DNA of 64,000 bases, taken from positions 1 through 64,000 of the forward strand of contig NZ_QJTJ01000004.1 of assembly GCF_003217295.1 (NCBI RefSeq), read 5' to 3'. Under the pieces are notes generated by a model. It was given only the letters and a program-made list of their open reading frames with translations, was not told the DNA's origin and searched no databases. This DNA comes from Ureibacillus chungkukjangi. GTDB taxonomy: Bacteria > Bacillota > Bacilli > Bacillales_A > Planococcaceae. Of the stretch, positions 39,747 through 49,666 are shown piece by piece; positions within the stretch are counted from its first letter, which is position 1, and the number at the start of each line of letters is the position of its first letter. A program made the position numbers and the translations under genes.

Positions 39747-39826
39747 GATGCCTGATCACAAACCGGATGTTCTTATGGATAACCACATCTATCCACATTA
39801 AATCTCCACTTCTAAAATCAGGCATC
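39747..39826 (+). terminator. Long-loop hairpin after glpX
   Basis: GATGCCTGAT and ATCAGGCATC form perfect 10-bp arms around a 60-bp loop with an inner GGATA/TATCC. It is followed by a T/C-rich tract rather than a clean T run. Confidence 0.55.
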
Positions 39827-40006
39827 TTCCTACTATTCTTTCTTACTATAAAAACCCTACTGAAATACAACTTAAAATGATAGAAAAATGCGATAGGTGG
39901 CTCCAAATGCACTAAATCGATATTTTTCTTGTGCAGATATTCATCAACTACACTTGCTTTTTGTGTATAAAAATAGATGGAAATTTAAAAGAACTGGAGA
40001 TATGCT

Positions 40007-41290
40007 ATGTCGACTTTAACTATATCGCAATTAGAAAATATGACCTTAAAAGAGTTATATTCTCTTGCACGTGATTACAAGGTTTCTTATTATAGTAAAT
40101 TAACAAAAAAAGAGTTAATCTTTTCAATTTTAAAATCACGCTCTGAACAAGAAGGCTTCTTCTTCATGGAAGGTGTACTTGAAATTGTAAACCAAGAAGG
40201 CTTTGGATTCCTAAGACCTATCAACTATTCTCCATCGAAAGAGGATATTTATATTTCTGCTTCCCAAATTCGTCGCTTCGATCTTCGAAATGGGGACAAG
40301 GTATCAGGTAAGGTTCGTCCACCCAAAGAAAATGAACGCTATTTTGGATTGCTTCAAGTGGATGCAGTGAATGGAGAAGACCCAGAAGTCGCAAAAGAAC
40401 GAGTTCACTTCCCAGCATTAACACCACTATATCCTGATCGCCATATAAAATTAGAGACAGAGCCTAATAAATTGTCTACTCGAATTATGGACTTAGTTGC
40501 ACCTGTTGGATTTGGACAACGTGGATTGATCGTAGCCCCGCCAAAAGCAGGGAAGACATCACTTTTAAAAGAAGTTGCGAATGCAATTACAACGAACTAC
40601 CCTGAAGCTGAGTTAATCGTACTGTTGATTGATGAACGTCCAGAGGAAGTAACGGATATCGAGCGTTCAGTAAAAGCAGATGTCGTAAGCTCTACATTCG
40701 ATGAAGTACCAGAAAATCACGTGAAAGTAGCAGAGCTAGTTTTAGAACGTGCTCGTCGTCTGGTTGAGCATAAGCGTGATGTTATTATTTTAATGGATTC
40801 CATCACACGTTTAGCTCGTGCGTATAACTTGGTAATTCCTCCAAGTGGACGAACTCTATCTGGTGGTATTGATCCGGCTGCGTTCCACAGACCAAAGCGT
40901 TTCTTCGGTTCTGCACGTAATATTGAAGAAGGCGGCAGTTTAACAATTTTAGCAACTGCACTGGTTGATACTGGATCACGTATGGATGAAGTAATCTATG
41001 AGGAATTCAAAGGAACAGGGAACTTAGAGCTTCACTTAGACCGTCATTTAGCGGAACGTCGTATCTTCCCAGCACTTGATATTCGTCGTTCAGGAACACG
41101 TAAAGAAGAATTGCTTATTCCTTCTGAGCAATTAGAAAAATTATGGGCAATTCGTAAAACGTTTTCAGATGCACCAGACTTTGCAGAGCGTTTCTTAAGA
41201 AAAATACGTACATCTAAATCCAACGAAGAATTCTTTGAAAAGCTTGATAATGACATGAAAAAAGCAACTAAGGGTAAAGGATTGCTTTAA
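40007..41290 (+). CDS. rho: Transcription termination factor Rho
   Basis: A 427-residue hexameric RNA-dependent helicase. An N-terminal Rho-N helical domain (about 1-48) precedes a cold-shock-like RNA-binding domain ([17 protein letters not shown], 51-120). The ATPase domain has the P-loop [12 protein letters not shown] and Walker [18 protein letters not shown]. There is no long insertion. TGGAG precedes the ATG. Confidence 0.97.
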   Translation: MSTLTISQLENMTLKELYSLARDYKVSYYSKLTKKELIFSILKSRSEQEGFFFMEGVLEIVNQEGFGFLRPINYSPSKEDIYISASQIRRFDLRNGDKVSGKVRPPKENERYFGLLQVDAVNGEDPEVAKERVHFPALTPLYPDRHIKLETEPNKLSTRIMDLVAPVGFGQRGLIVAPPKAGKTSLLKEVANAITTNYPEAELIVLLIDERPEEVTDIERSVKADVVSSTFDEVPENHVKVAELVLERARRLVEHKRDVIILMDSITRLARAYNLVIPPSGRTLSGGIDPAAFHRPKRFFGSARNIEEGGSLTILATALVDTGSRMDEVIYEEFKGTGNLELHLDRHLAERRIFPALDIRRSGTRKEELLIPSEQLEKLWAIRKTFSDAPDFAERFLRKIRTSKSNEEFFEKLDNDMKKATKGKGLL

Positions 41291-41358
41291 TTCCGAGTTT
41301 CAAAAAATCTATTTTTTGACCTCGAATTAACGATTAAATTTTACCAATTATCTTTTTG

Positions 41359-41387
41359 TTGCGTTCAATAATATTTCTTGCTATAAT
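41359..41387 (+). promoter_or_regulatory. rpmE promoter and 5' leader
   Basis: TTGCGT (41359-41364), 17 bp, then TATAAT (41382-41387) with an extended TGC before it. About 100 nt of leader follow to rpmE. Firmicutes L31 leaders are reported to be autoregulatory RNA; the fold here was not computed. Confidence 0.7.
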
Positions 41388-41497
41388 CTTTTAAGTATGA
41401 AACGTGTACATATGTGACTGGCATATTCGGGTTACGTAAGGTACAGTTCGAATAACAACTCTGTTCCAGATGGTTCAGGGCGAGAGGAGTAACGAAT

Positions 41498-41698
41498 ATG
41501 AAACAAGGAATTCATCCAGATTACAAAACTGCAACAGTAACATGCTCTTGCGGTAACTCATTCGAAACAGGTTCAGTAAAAGAAAAAATTACTGTAGAAT
41601 TCTGTAACGAATGTCACCCATTCTATACTGGACGTCAAAAGTTTGCTTCTGCTGACGGCCGTGTTGATCGTTTCAACAAAAAATACGGAATCAAGTAA
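41498..41698 (+). CDS. rpmE: 50S ribosomal protein L31 (zinc-binding type)
   Basis: A 66-residue ribosomal protein. CSCGNSF and [10 protein letters not shown] supply the four-cysteine zinc site of the C+ form; the C-terminal [11 protein letters not shown] is conserved. GAGGAG lies before the ATG. The zinc-free paralogue is not in this window. Confidence 0.96.
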   Translation: MKQGIHPDYKTATVTCSCGNSFETGSVKEKITVEFCNECHPFYTGRQKFASADGRVDRFNKKYGIK

Positions 41699-41706
41699 GA
41701 CCTATA

Positions 41707-41746
41707 AAACGCCTGCCCAGTATTTTACTGGAGCAGGTGTTTTTTG
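41707..41746 (+). terminator. rpmE terminator
   Basis: AACGCCTGC pairs with GCAGGTGTT, with inner CCAGTA/TACTGG and a T run. Confidence 0.9.
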
Positions 41747-41839
41747 TTTTAAGGTAAGTATTTGTGGATCTGCTCGTTTATTGTACCGTCTCTCTTCACT
41801 TATACATTATTGATTTTCGAGAGAACTGATAAGAGAAGA

Positions 41840-42040
41840 AATTTTGGTTATTTTAGATATAGAGCACTTAATAAGCAATATAAGCGAAAGATTTCCCGTT
41901 AATTGCTTAAAATAAGCCGAAATTCAAAGATTTAGCCAATATAATGATAAAAACTTCCTTTATTTTCAAGAATAAATGGATATTTAACAATTTAAGCAGA
42001 ATTATTCCTTTTATTTGGCAAATTAAGAAAGTACATATAT
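41840..42040. repeat. Dispersed intergenic repeat, copy 2
   Basis: Shares ATAAGCCGAAATTCA, then AAAAACTTCCTTTA, with 13195-13390 at the same spacing, plus AAGCGAAAGATTTCC-type words. An ATT trinucleotide run (about seven units, 42070-42091) follows. The 585-bp gap holds no gene. Confidence 0.6.
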
Positions 42041-42143
42041 TTTGAAATAAACCCCGTATAAGAAAATTTCTATTATTATTATTATTATTAAACTCCTCAT
42101 AGATACAACCACAAGCTCAAATTGTCAGACTTTCAAGGAATAA

Positions 42144-42233
42144 TTGTAGAAACAGTAGGTTATGCGATATACTATGTATATAAAGGATATTTCAAATAAG
42201 TATGCCTTGAGTCACCATCTCAAGGCACTTTTT
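42144..42233 (+). promoter_or_regulatory. tdk promoter and leader hairpin
   Basis: TTGTAG (42144-42149), 18 bp, TATACT (42168-42173). A TGCCTTGAG/CTCAAGGCA hairpin with CTTTTTC (42203-42233) lies between promoter and gene and could attenuate tdk. Confidence 0.5.
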
Positions 42234-42283
42234 CATGTATTGATAATGTTTATGGAGAACAACTTAGAAAGAGGTTTGTTGGA

Positions 42284-42856
42284 ATGGCGCAATTATTTTT
42301 TAAACATGGAGCAATGAACAGCGGAAAGTCTATTGAAATTCTTAAAGTTGCACATAACTATGAAGAACAAGATAAGCCGGTATTAATATTTACTTCAGGA
42401 ATCGATACGCGAGATGAAGTAGGATATGTATCTAGCCGTATTGGACTCAAGCGCCAGGCGATACCAGTATTTGATGACACTGATTTATTTGGCTATGTTA
42501 AAAACTATCCACAAGAACTATACTGTATTTTAGTGGACGAAGTGCAATTTTTATCAAAAGATCATGTACTACAATTAGCCAAAATCGTAGATCATTTAAA
42601 AATTCCAGTGATGGGCTTTGGTTTAAAAAATGACTTCCAAAATGAACTGTTTGAAGGCAGTCGCTATATGCTGATTTATGCTGACAAAATTGAAGAAATG
42701 AAAACAATCTGTTGGTTCTGTCATAAAAAAGCAACCATGAATTTACGTGTGGATGAAAACCGAAAGCCAGTATACACTGGTGAGCAAATTCACATTGGTG
42801 GCAATGATACATATTATCCTGTATGCCGTGAGTGTCATGCAAATCCGCCACTATAA
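42284..42856 (+). CDS. tdk: Thymidine kinase
   Basis: A 190-residue type II thymidine kinase that salvages thymidine to dTMP. The P-loop is GAMNSGKS (9-16), the catalytic Glu lies in VDEVQFL, and zinc ligands are in CWFCHKK and CRECH. The sequence type ([35 protein letters not shown]) resembles streptococcal, lactobacillal and enterobacterial enzymes as I recall them, not the GSMFSGKSEELIRR type of B. subtilis, although the locus between rpmE and prfA is the same. An AGAAAGAGG site lies upstream. Confidence 0.95.
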   Translation: MAQLFFKHGAMNSGKSIEILKVAHNYEEQDKPVLIFTSGIDTRDEVGYVSSRIGLKRQAIPVFDDTDLFGYVKNYPQELYCILVDEVQFLSKDHVLQLAKIVDHLKIPVMGFGLKNDFQNELFEGSRYMLIYADKIEEMKTICWFCHKKATMNLRVDENRKPVYTGEQIHIGGNDTYYPVCRECHANPPL

Positions 42857-43025
42857 AAACAACACTTAAGTAAAAACTTGGATTTTAATCATTTGACATA
42901 TATAATTTATTATGGAAAACAAATGCGCATATAATGTGGCATTATAAACGATTAAAAGATTATTGCATCTTACCTTAAAGGGAATATGCTAAAAATATTG
43001 ATACTAATAAATTAGAGGTGAACCC

Positions 43026-44102
43026 ATGTTTGATCGATTACAGGCGGTTGAAGACCGTTATGAAAGATTAAATGAACTCCTAAGCGATCCAGCTATCGTT
43101 AGCGATAGTAAAAAGCTTCGTGAGTATTCAAAAGAACAATCGGATATTCAAGAGATGGTAGAAGTATATCGTGAATATAAAGATGTTAAACAACAACTAG
43201 CAGACACAAAAGAAATGCTAGATAACGAAAAAGATCCAGATATGCATGATATGGTAAAAGAAGAGTTTAATGAATTAAATAGTCGTATTCCTGGTCTAGA
43301 AGATCGTCTTCGTATTCTGCTTATACCGAAAGACCCGAATGATGATAAAAACGTTATCATGGAGATTCGTGGTGCTGCAGGTGGAGATGAAGCGAATATT
43401 TTTGCAGGCGACCTATTCCGTATGTATACGCGTTATGCAGAAACACAAGGCTGGAAAATTGATATTATGGAAGCTACACCAAATCCAATGGGCGGTTATA
43501 AAGAAGTAATCTTCATGATTAACGGTCAAGGAGCTTATTCGAAGTTCAAATATGAAAACGGTGCTCACCGTGTTCAACGTGTTCCAGCAACGGAGTCACA
43601 AGGTCGTATCCATACTTCAACTGCAACAGTAGCTTGTTTACCAGAAGTAGAAGAAGTGGATGTTGACATTCATGAAAAAGATATCCGTGTTGATACATTT
43701 GCATCATCTGGTGCGGGTGGGCAATCCGTAAATACAACGATGTCAGCTGTTCGTATGACCCATCTTCCAACAGGTGTGGTTGTATCGATGCAGGATGAGC
43801 GTTCTCAAATTAAAAACCGTGAGAAGGCTATGAAAATCTTGCGTGCTCGTGTTGCTGATAAGTATATGCAGGAAGCTCAAAAGGAAATTGATGCTACTCG
43901 TAAATCAGCAGTTGGTACAGGAGATCGTTCAGAACGTATTCGCACATACAATTATCCACAAAATCGTGTCACTGACCACCGCATCGGCTTAACTCTTCAA
44001 AAACTTGATATTATCATGGAAGGTAAGCTTGATGAAATCATTGAAGCATTAATGCTAGAAGAGCAAGCTTCAAAGCTTTCCCACTTAAATGATGAAGCAT
44101 AA
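43026..44102 (+). CDS. prfA: Peptide chain release factor 1
   Basis: A 358-residue class I release factor reading UAA and UAG. The GGQ motif is at residues 231-233 (SGAGGQSVN) and the codon-recognition tripeptide is in VPATES (PAT, 187-189). The N-terminal coiled coil has the usual length. TTAGAGGTG precedes the ATG. The end overlaps prmC, whose product methylates the GGQ glutamine. Confidence 0.97.
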   Translation: MFDRLQAVEDRYERLNELLSDPAIVSDSKKLREYSKEQSDIQEMVEVYREYKDVKQQLADTKEMLDNEKDPDMHDMVKEEFNELNSRIPGLEDRLRILLIPKDPNDDKNVIMEIRGAAGGDEANIFAGDLFRMYTRYAETQGWKIDIMEATPNPMGGYKEVIFMINGQGAYSKFKYENGAHRVQRVPATESQGRIHTSTATVACLPEVEEVDVDIHEKDIRVDTFASSGAGGQSVNTTMSAVRMTHLPTGVVVSMQDERSQIKNREKAMKILRARVADKYMQEAQKEIDATRKSAVGTGDRSERIRTYNYPQNRVTDHRIGLTLQKLDIIMEGKLDEIIEALMLEEQASKLSHLNDEA

Positions 44103-44952
44103 AACAATTTTTGAGGCCCTTAATTGGGCTTCTTCTTTTTTAGTGGACAAAGGTCGTGACGAAAATGCTGCTAGACTTCTTATGCAGCATCTTTATGAAA
44201 CAAATTATTCGGGATTAATGATGCGAATGCACGATAGAATCGATGAAGAAAAATGGCACCAATTTCAAAAAGACGTTGAGGAACACGCTACTGGTCGTCC
44301 AGTTCAATATATTACAGGTGTGGAAGAGTTCTATGGTAGAACCTTTACGGTAGATGAATCGGTGCTAATTCCTCGTCCAGAAACAGAGGAGTTAATTTTA
44401 GGAACAAAAGAACGGATGAAAAAGCTTTTCGGTGATCAAGCTGAGTTGAAACTCGCTGATATTGGAACGGGTAGTGGCGCTATTGCCATTACTATGAAAA
44501 AAGAATGGCAAGCTGCTGAGGTGGTCGCGACTGATATATCAGAGGTGGCTCTTGAAACCGCAAAAATCAATGCGCAAAACCTTGATGCAGATATTGATTT
44601 CCGTTTAGGAGATTTAACGGCTCCTATAGAAAACGAAAAGTGGGATGTTATTTTATCGAATCCTCCTTATATTGCATTTGAAGAGGCAAAGGAAATGTCA
44701 GAGGTGGTTTTAGAGCATGAACCCCACTCTGCACTTTTTGCGGAGGAGGAAGGATTGATACTCTATAGGAAACTAGCTGAGCAATTACCGAATCTAGTAA
44801 AAAAACGAGCTTTAATCGGTGTTGAGATAGGTTATACACAGGGCGAAGCTGTAGCGAATTTCTTCAAATCTAGTTTTCCACAGGGTAAAATTGAAATCGT
44901 AAAAGATATTAACAAAAAAAATCGTATAGTTTTTTGTGAAATTGATGTATAA
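44089..44952 (+). CDS. prmC: Release factor glutamine methyltransferase
   Basis: A 287-residue SAM-dependent N5-glutamine methyltransferase modifying the GGQ motif of release factors. It has the SAM-binding [13 protein letters not shown] and the catalytic NPPY in [13 protein letters not shown]. It overlaps prfA by 14 bases. Two adjacent ATG codons (44089 and 44092) are equally plausible; no separate ribosome site is seen, so translational coupling is likely. Confidence 0.94.
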   Translation: MMKHKTIFEALNWASSFLVDKGRDENAARLLMQHLYETNYSGLMMRMHDRIDEEKWHQFQKDVEEHATGRPVQYITGVEEFYGRTFTVDESVLIPRPETEELILGTKERMKKLFGDQAELKLADIGTGSGAIAITMKKEWQAAEVVATDISEVALETAKINAQNLDADIDFRLGDLTAPIENEKWDVILSNPPYIAFEEAKEMSEVVLEHEPHSALFAEEEGLILYRKLAEQLPNLVKKRALIGVEIGYTQGEAVANFFKSSFPQGKIEIVKDINKKNRIVFCEIDV

Positions 44953-44975
44953 AAATCTCTCAATCTGACAATTAT
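44947..44975 (+). promoter_or_regulatory. Possible sigma-F promoter of spoIIR
   Basis: GTATA (44947-44951), 15 bp and GACAATTAT (44967-44975) have the sigma-F spacing but only a partial -10 match. The region also forms a CTGACA/TGTCAG hairpin. B. subtilis spoIIR is known to be sigma-F dependent. Confidence 0.35.
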
Positions 44976-44996
44976 GATGTCAGGGAGGGATTTAAA

Positions 44997-45614
44997 ATGT
45001 TAAATGATTACGAGATTACAAGTGTTGATAATAAAAATGAGATTCATCCAATTATAAGCCTTTTAAAATTAGTTGCCTTTGCAGTTGCAATTATGTGTTC
45101 TATTATTTTAGTACCGAATATGGTTGATGAAGTCTATGAAACTAGAAGTAACTTAGTTGATGATAGTTTGAAAATTCGAGTGGTAGCAAATAGTAATACA
45201 GATGCCGATCAGCAGTTGAAGACGGAAATGGTGGAAAACCTAACACCTTTCTTAACACAGATTCAACAAAATGAACAGGCACAACTTGATAATGATGAGG
45301 TTTATGCTGAATTAGCTACTTTTGTGGAAAAAAATTATGCAGATCAGGATGTAAAAATCAATGTTGGGGATAACCTAATACCACCTAAATTAGAATCCAA
45401 TATGTTTTATCCACAATATCACTATAACTCACTTGTGTTAACAATTGGTGAGGGACGTGGGGATAACTGGTGGTGTACCATCTTCGCGAATGTTTGTGAG
45501 CGTAAGGCAGACAAAGATTCGGAGAAGGAAGAAGCGAAGAAGGCTGATGAAGAAGAGGAAGAAGCAAAGGTAACATTTATTGTGTGGGAATGGGTGAAAA
45601 AGCTTTTTGCTTAA
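44997..45614 (+). CDS. spoIIR: Stage II sporulation protein R
   Basis: A 205-residue exported signalling protein made in the forespore that triggers SpoIIGA-dependent pro-sigma-E processing in the mother cell. One membrane/signal segment lies at about residues 23-42 (LVAFAVAIMCSIILVPN). The core LKIRVVANSNTDADQQLK and the diagnostic LTIGEGRGDNWWCTIF are present. A Glu/Lys-rich linker precedes the C-terminal EWVKKLF. GGGAGGG lies upstream. Confidence 0.94.
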   Translation: MLNDYEITSVDNKNEIHPIISLLKLVAFAVAIMCSIILVPNMVDEVYETRSNLVDDSLKIRVVANSNTDADQQLKTEMVENLTPFLTQIQQNEQAQLDNDEVYAELATFVEKNYADQDVKINVGDNLIPPKLESNMFYPQYHYNSLVLTIGEGRGDNWWCTIFANVCERKADKDSEKEEAKKADEEEEEAKVTFIVWEWVKKLFA

Positions 45615-45704
45615 AAGTTATTAACAATATTCTGAAAGTTATGCACATTAACCTGCACATATCCACATAATCCTCTTAGGCGCCTATAGAAAAGGAGGGG
45701 TAAA

Positions 45705-46736
45705 ATGGAAACGATTCGATTACTTGTGGATAATAATTCGAATAGTGAGAAAAGTTATACACAAGCTGTGGATTTGTTAAATAATGGGGAAGTTGTTGCA
45801 TTTCCAACTGAAACGGTTTACGGGCTGGGAGCAGTTGCAACGAACGACAGGGGCGTAAAAAAGATTTTCGAAGCAAAGGGCCGTCCGTCAGATAACCCAT
45901 TAATTGTACATATTGGAACAATAGAAGAAGTTGCAAATTTCATAGAAGAAATTCCCGAAAATGCGTTAAAGCTAATGGATACTTTTTGGCCAGGACCATT
46001 GACGTTAATCATGAAGGCTAAACCAGGCATACTCGCGCCAAGTGTTACAGCAGGGCTAACAACAGTAGGAATGCGCATGCCTGATCATGAAGTAGCACTG
46101 GACCTACTAAGAAAGCTAAAAAAACCAGTTGCAGCACCGAGTGCCAATCGAAGTGGGAAGCCAAGCCCTACAAAAGCTGAACATGTGGAAGAAGATTTAA
46201 AGGGCCGAATTCCATTGATTTTAGATGGAGGAGCAACAGGCATCGGAATCGAATCAACGGTACTGGATATAACGGTAAATCCACCAGTCATTCTGCGTCC
46301 AGGTGGTGTTACTAAGGAAATGCTTGAGGAAGTAATAGGTGAAGTAATCCAACCGACTAAATTACAGGAAAAGCTAGATTCAACTCCCAAAGCACCAGGC
46401 ATGAAATACACGCATTACGCGCCAAACGCACCAGTGTATTTAATCGAAAGTGATCAAATGACTGTAAGTGAAGCGATTAGTAAGCTGAGTAATAAAGGCG
46501 AAAAAATTGCCCTGCTTGCACCGTTATCCTTTGAAAACTTAGGTGCCGACTTTTTCTTTCCATATGGAGAAGAGGGAGATCAAGAGATGATGAGCTCTAA
46601 GTTGTACGATGATTTAAGAGCATGTGATAAAACACAGGCCACAATCATCCTTGCTACAACAACTTCAATTCAAGGAGTAGGCGCTGCCATCATGAATCGC
46701 CTAGAAAAAGCCGCGGGTGGGAATTGGTATAAATAG
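45705..46736 (+). CDS. ywlC: L-threonylcarbamoyladenylate synthase (Sua5/YwlC)
   Basis: A 343-residue two-domain Sua5-type enzyme that makes threonylcarbamoyl-AMP for t6A37 modification of tRNA. The TsaC-like YrdC domain occupies about residues 10-205 (GEVVAFPTETVYGLGA, KGRPSDNPLIVHI, SANRSGKPSPT). The linker PGMKYTHYAPNAPVYL leads to the C-terminal Sua5 Rossmann domain. AAAAGGAGGGG precedes the ATG. Confidence 0.96.
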   Translation: METIRLLVDNNSNSEKSYTQAVDLLNNGEVVAFPTETVYGLGAVATNDRGVKKIFEAKGRPSDNPLIVHIGTIEEVANFIEEIPENALKLMDTFWPGPLTLIMKAKPGILAPSVTAGLTTVGMRMPDHEVALDLLRKLKKPVAAPSANRSGKPSPTKAEHVEEDLKGRIPLILDGGATGIGIESTVLDITVNPPVILRPGGVTKEMLEEVIGEVIQPTKLQEKLDSTPKAPGMKYTHYAPNAPVYLIESDQMTVSEAISKLSNKGEKIALLAPLSFENLGADFFFPYGEEGDQEMMSSKLYDDLRACDKTQATIILATTTSIQGVGAAIMNRLEKAAGGNWYK

Positions 46737-46740
46737 TAAA

Positions 46741-46787
46741 CTGAAGCTTTGCTTTTGTCCTTAGGGTCAGAAGTGAAGTTTTTTTTG
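46741..46787 (+). terminator. Terminator after ywlC
   Basis: CTTTTGTCC pairs with GGTCAGAAG with one mismatch and one wobble, and a run of eight T follows. The remaining gap to 47021 shows no gene. Confidence 0.6.
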
Positions 46788-47021
46788 TGGAGATAATAAG
46801 TTGGTTCTGCAGCTTCGAATACTTCGTTCGCTCAAATAAATGCTAAATTAGCAGCTTAACAAGTAATCACTTTAATAGTCTAAGAGGCTTAGTAGCGAAA
46901 TGTTACTTCATTAGAATAAATAGGCTTTTAGCACCTAATCGAGTAGTGACGAGAATCCATTGATATTAGAGGAACGACAGGCATAAGATAGTAGAAAACT
47001 TATGAAGGAAAGAGGACTATA

Positions 47022-47528
47022 TTGCAGGAAATAATAACGGGACTTATTGTAGCATTAGATGTAGTAGCGCTTTACCTGCTACTACCAGATGTTAAACAGC
47101 GTTTCCTCCTTTCGTTTTGGACAGCCCTTCTACATATGGTATTTCCAATTATTGGTTTTACTTTAGGGAGTTGGATGGTACATATCCTATTACAATGGTC
47201 TAATCTAGTTTCGAGCATCTTACTGTTTTCAATTGGTCTACAATTAATACTTTCGACAAAAAATCGACAAACAATTGCTATTCCAATCGCAATTTTAGCA
47301 ATAACTGCAAGTTTAGACACCTTTTCAGTAAGCATTTCTTTTGGTATGCTAAATTTACAAAAGTATTTATTTATTATCAGTGCAGGAATTTGGACTTTTG
47401 TTCTATCCTATATATCCTTATACATTGCAAAAAGTCGTTTGAGAATCAAAGGTGATGCTTTGAAATGGATAGCAGGACTTGCACTAGTTGGCATTAGTAT
47501 CTATTCATTTATTTTAAACATCGAATAA
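47022..47528 (+). CDS. ywlD: MntP-like (DUF204) membrane protein
   Basis: A 168-residue integral membrane protein with about six hydrophobic segments. Two repeated halves each carry an acidic motif, ALDVVAL near residue 12 and SLDTFSVSISFG near residue 98, as in MntP manganese exporters. The position between ywlC and ywlE matches B. subtilis ywlD. The sequence is diverged, so manganese export is inferred. The start is TTG 47022 with AGAGGA upstream. Confidence 0.75.
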   Translation: MQEIITGLIVALDVVALYLLLPDVKQRFLLSFWTALLHMVFPIIGFTLGSWMVHILLQWSNLVSSILLFSIGLQLILSTKNRQTIAIPIAILAITASLDTFSVSISFGMLNLQKYLFIISAGIWTFVLSYISLYIAKSRLRIKGDALKWIAGLALVGISIYSFILNIE

Positions 47529-47550
47529 CATAAAGAAAGAGTGGACGCTC

Positions 47551-48000
47551 GTGAATATTTATTTCATTTGTACGGGAAATACATGTAGAAGTCCTATGGC
47601 AGAAGCTATATTGCGAAGTAAAAACCTTGAGGAAGTACAGGTTAAATCAGCTGGTATATATGCAATGGAAGGAGGAGAAATTTCAGAGAATGCAAAAGCT
47701 GTACTCGAACAAGAACAAATATCCTTTAGTCATATTACATCACAAGTAAAGCAGGAGGATATTGAGTGGGCAGATTTAATTTTAACAATGACTTTAGCTC
47801 ACAAAAATATGATTTTGCTTTCTTTCCCAAATGCTCAGGGGAAAACCTTTACATTAAAAGAATATGTAGTTCCTTTTAGCTCAAAGGATGTATCTGACCC
47901 ATTTGGTGGAGATATTGCAACGTATAAACAGACTTATCTAGAACTAAATCGACTAATAGACGAATTACTTATGAAATTTTCTGGAGGTAGCACTAAATAA
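47551..48000 (+). CDS. ywlE: Protein arginine phosphatase
   Basis: A 149-residue low-molecular-weight phosphatase-fold enzyme. The P-loop CTGNTCRS has nucleophile Cys7 and Thr11; a Thr at this point marks arginine rather than tyrosine phosphatases. The general acid Asp116 is in SDPFGGD. It is expected to reverse McsB arginine phosphorylation. GTG start; the stop overlaps the following chemoreceptor ATG by one base (TAATG). Confidence 0.93.
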   Translation: MNIYFICTGNTCRSPMAEAILRSKNLEEVQVKSAGIYAMEGGEISENAKAVLEQEQISFSHITSQVKQEDIEWADLILTMTLAHKNMILLSFPNAQGKTFTLKEYVVPFSSKDVSDPFGGDIATYKQTYLELNRLIDELLMKFSGGSTK

Positions 48001-49292
48001 TGAAAAATAAAACATTCAGCTTACGCAAAAAATTAGTTTTATTTGTAGGTATTTTAGCGTTCGTTACGTATTCAACAAGTTTTGTATTTATACATTATCT
48101 TCACCCAATGTTCTTCTCACAGTTTATCGAAAATCAAAGAGTCTTTGAGCTTCTTACATATGTATTAGGGATCACTTGGTCATGTATATTAGCTGGCATT
48201 TTCAGTGTCATTTTAGTGAAGCCATTACAGCAGCTTGAAAAATCTGCAACATTAGTAGCAGAAGGGAAAATTGGACAGGACGTAAATGTACCAAAATCCC
48301 GTGACGAAATTGCTTCTGTTGCTGAAGCATTCCAGCTAATGGTAACAAACCTTCGCCAAATGGTAGAAAGTATTGAAGGAAATTTCAATAAAACGAACGA
48401 GGTCATTATTGAATTATCGGAGCAAACTTCAGCTGCTTCACTTAAAGCGGAGGGAATTGCACAAACGGTTAGCCAGATTTCTCAAGGTGCAGAAGGTTCT
48501 GCTGTTGCTGTACAGGAGACGGCTGAAGCAATTGAGGATGTACGCCAATTGGCATCAGAGGTAAATACGCGTGCCCTTAATTCAGCAAATCAATCTAAGG
48601 AAATCATTCATAGTCTAGAAACAACAACAGATTCGATCCAAGGATTAGTGACAAGTATTCAACAAATTGCACAGGGGAATGAAAAAGCCCTTGGAAACAT
48701 ACATCAGCTTGAGAAAAATGCCGAACAAATTGAACGAATCATCAGCTTAGTAGGGGATATTGCAGCACAAACCAACCTATTAGCATTGAATGCTTCTATT
48801 GAAGCGGCACGAGCTGGGGAGCATGGTAAAGGCTTTGCTGTAGTTGCAGAAGAGGTTCGTAGCTTAGCAGACGAAAGTGCAAAAGCAGTTCAGGGAATCA
48901 CAAGCCTGATTCAAACAATGCAAGAGAATGTATCAGTGGTCGTAAAACAAATGAACGAACAAGTAACCTTTGCTGTGAAGGAGTCCTCGAAGGTTTCTGA
49001 AACAACCGAAACAGTTGAAGGAATGGCTTCAAGTGTGCGTGAAATGGCAGATGCAGTTGTAAAGATTTCAGAGTTAGTCGAAAAACAAATGGTCAATATC
49101 GAAACAACAGCACGTCAATCTCAAGAAGTAGCGGCCATCGCTCAGCAAACCTCTGCAGGAGCCCAAGAAGTACGTGGCTCAACAGAAGAACAAGCCTACG
49201 CTATCGAACAAGTCGAAAACCTATCAAAGGATTTAAAACGCCAATCCGAACAGCTATACAAAATGATCCAACAATTCGATCGAAACAACTAA
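48000..49292 (+). CDS. Methyl-accepting chemotaxis protein with minimal sensor loop
   Basis: A 430-residue receptor. Membrane segments lie at about residues 12-34 and 51-73 with only about 16 residues outside, so there is no conventional ligand-binding domain. A HAMP domain (about 74-126) leads into a long methylated coiled coil. The CheA/CheW-binding tip is intact ([20 protein letters not shown]). It overlaps ywlE by one base. This gene is absent between ywlE and rpiB in B. subtilis, so it is a lineage-specific insertion. A strong terminator follows. Confidence 0.93.
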   Translation: MKNKTFSLRKKLVLFVGILAFVTYSTSFVFIHYLHPMFFSQFIENQRVFELLTYVLGITWSCILAGIFSVILVKPLQQLEKSATLVAEGKIGQDVNVPKSRDEIASVAEAFQLMVTNLRQMVESIEGNFNKTNEVIIELSEQTSAASLKAEGIAQTVSQISQGAEGSAVAVQETAEAIEDVRQLASEVNTRALNSANQSKEIIHSLETTTDSIQGLVTSIQQIAQGNEKALGNIHQLEKNAEQIERIISLVGDIAAQTNLLALNASIEAARAGEHGKGFAVVAEEVRSLADESAKAVQGITSLIQTMQENVSVVVKQMNEQVTFAVKESSKVSETTETVEGMASSVREMADAVVKISELVEKQMVNIETTARQSQEVAAIAQQTSAGAQEVRGSTEEQAYAIEQVENLSKDLKRQSEQLYKMIQQFDRNN

Positions 49293-49293
49293 C

Positions 49294-49334
49294 AGAAAAG
49301 CCTCATGCCCACCTAACGCATGAGGCTTTTCTCT
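49294..49334 (+). terminator. Terminator after the chemoreceptor gene
   Basis: AGAAAAGCCTCATGC pairs perfectly over 15 bp with GCATGAGGCTTTTCT. Confidence 0.92.
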
Positions 49335-49366
49335 GTCTAGAATTGAATTGTGTGAGAATTGTTTGT

Positions 49367-49480
49367 GTGCCTGGTACATGGAGAATTCTGAATTGTATGG
49401 GAGTTGTTTGTGTACCTGGCACCGAAAAGATTCTGAATTGTACAGAAATTGTGTGTGTACCTGGTACACACACAATTTCT
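49367..49480. repeat. 45-bp REP-like array, copy 2
   Basis: GTGCCTGGTAC (49367), GTACCTGGCAC (49412) and GTACCTGGTAC (49457) are spaced exactly 45 bp. The last is the centre of a perfect palindrome, 49444-49480, with 18-bp arms (AGAAATTGTGTGTGTACC) around a single T. Because 45 is divisible by 3, Cys/Trp-rich repetitive open frames arise here, which I regard as spurious. Confidence 0.88.
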
Positions 49481-49666
49481 GCCTATTCACGAATTATATT
49501 TGGAGTTTCGAACCGGAAAGTAGTTTAAATCTGAACGAAATTGAGTACATGCACGCTATTATTCGTATTTAAGTTAAAAGATTATGTGAATGTTTATAAA
49601 ATACATGTAATTATTTCTCAATTAGTGGTAAACTGTACATGACAATATACGCTAGGAGGTAACGTA

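Noticed and set aside
49343-49572. Cys/Trp-rich repetitive short frames at the 45-bp array
   Set aside because: They follow from a 45-bp (15-codon) repeat in noncoding DNA; the reading is also open in more than one frame, which argues against selection for protein.
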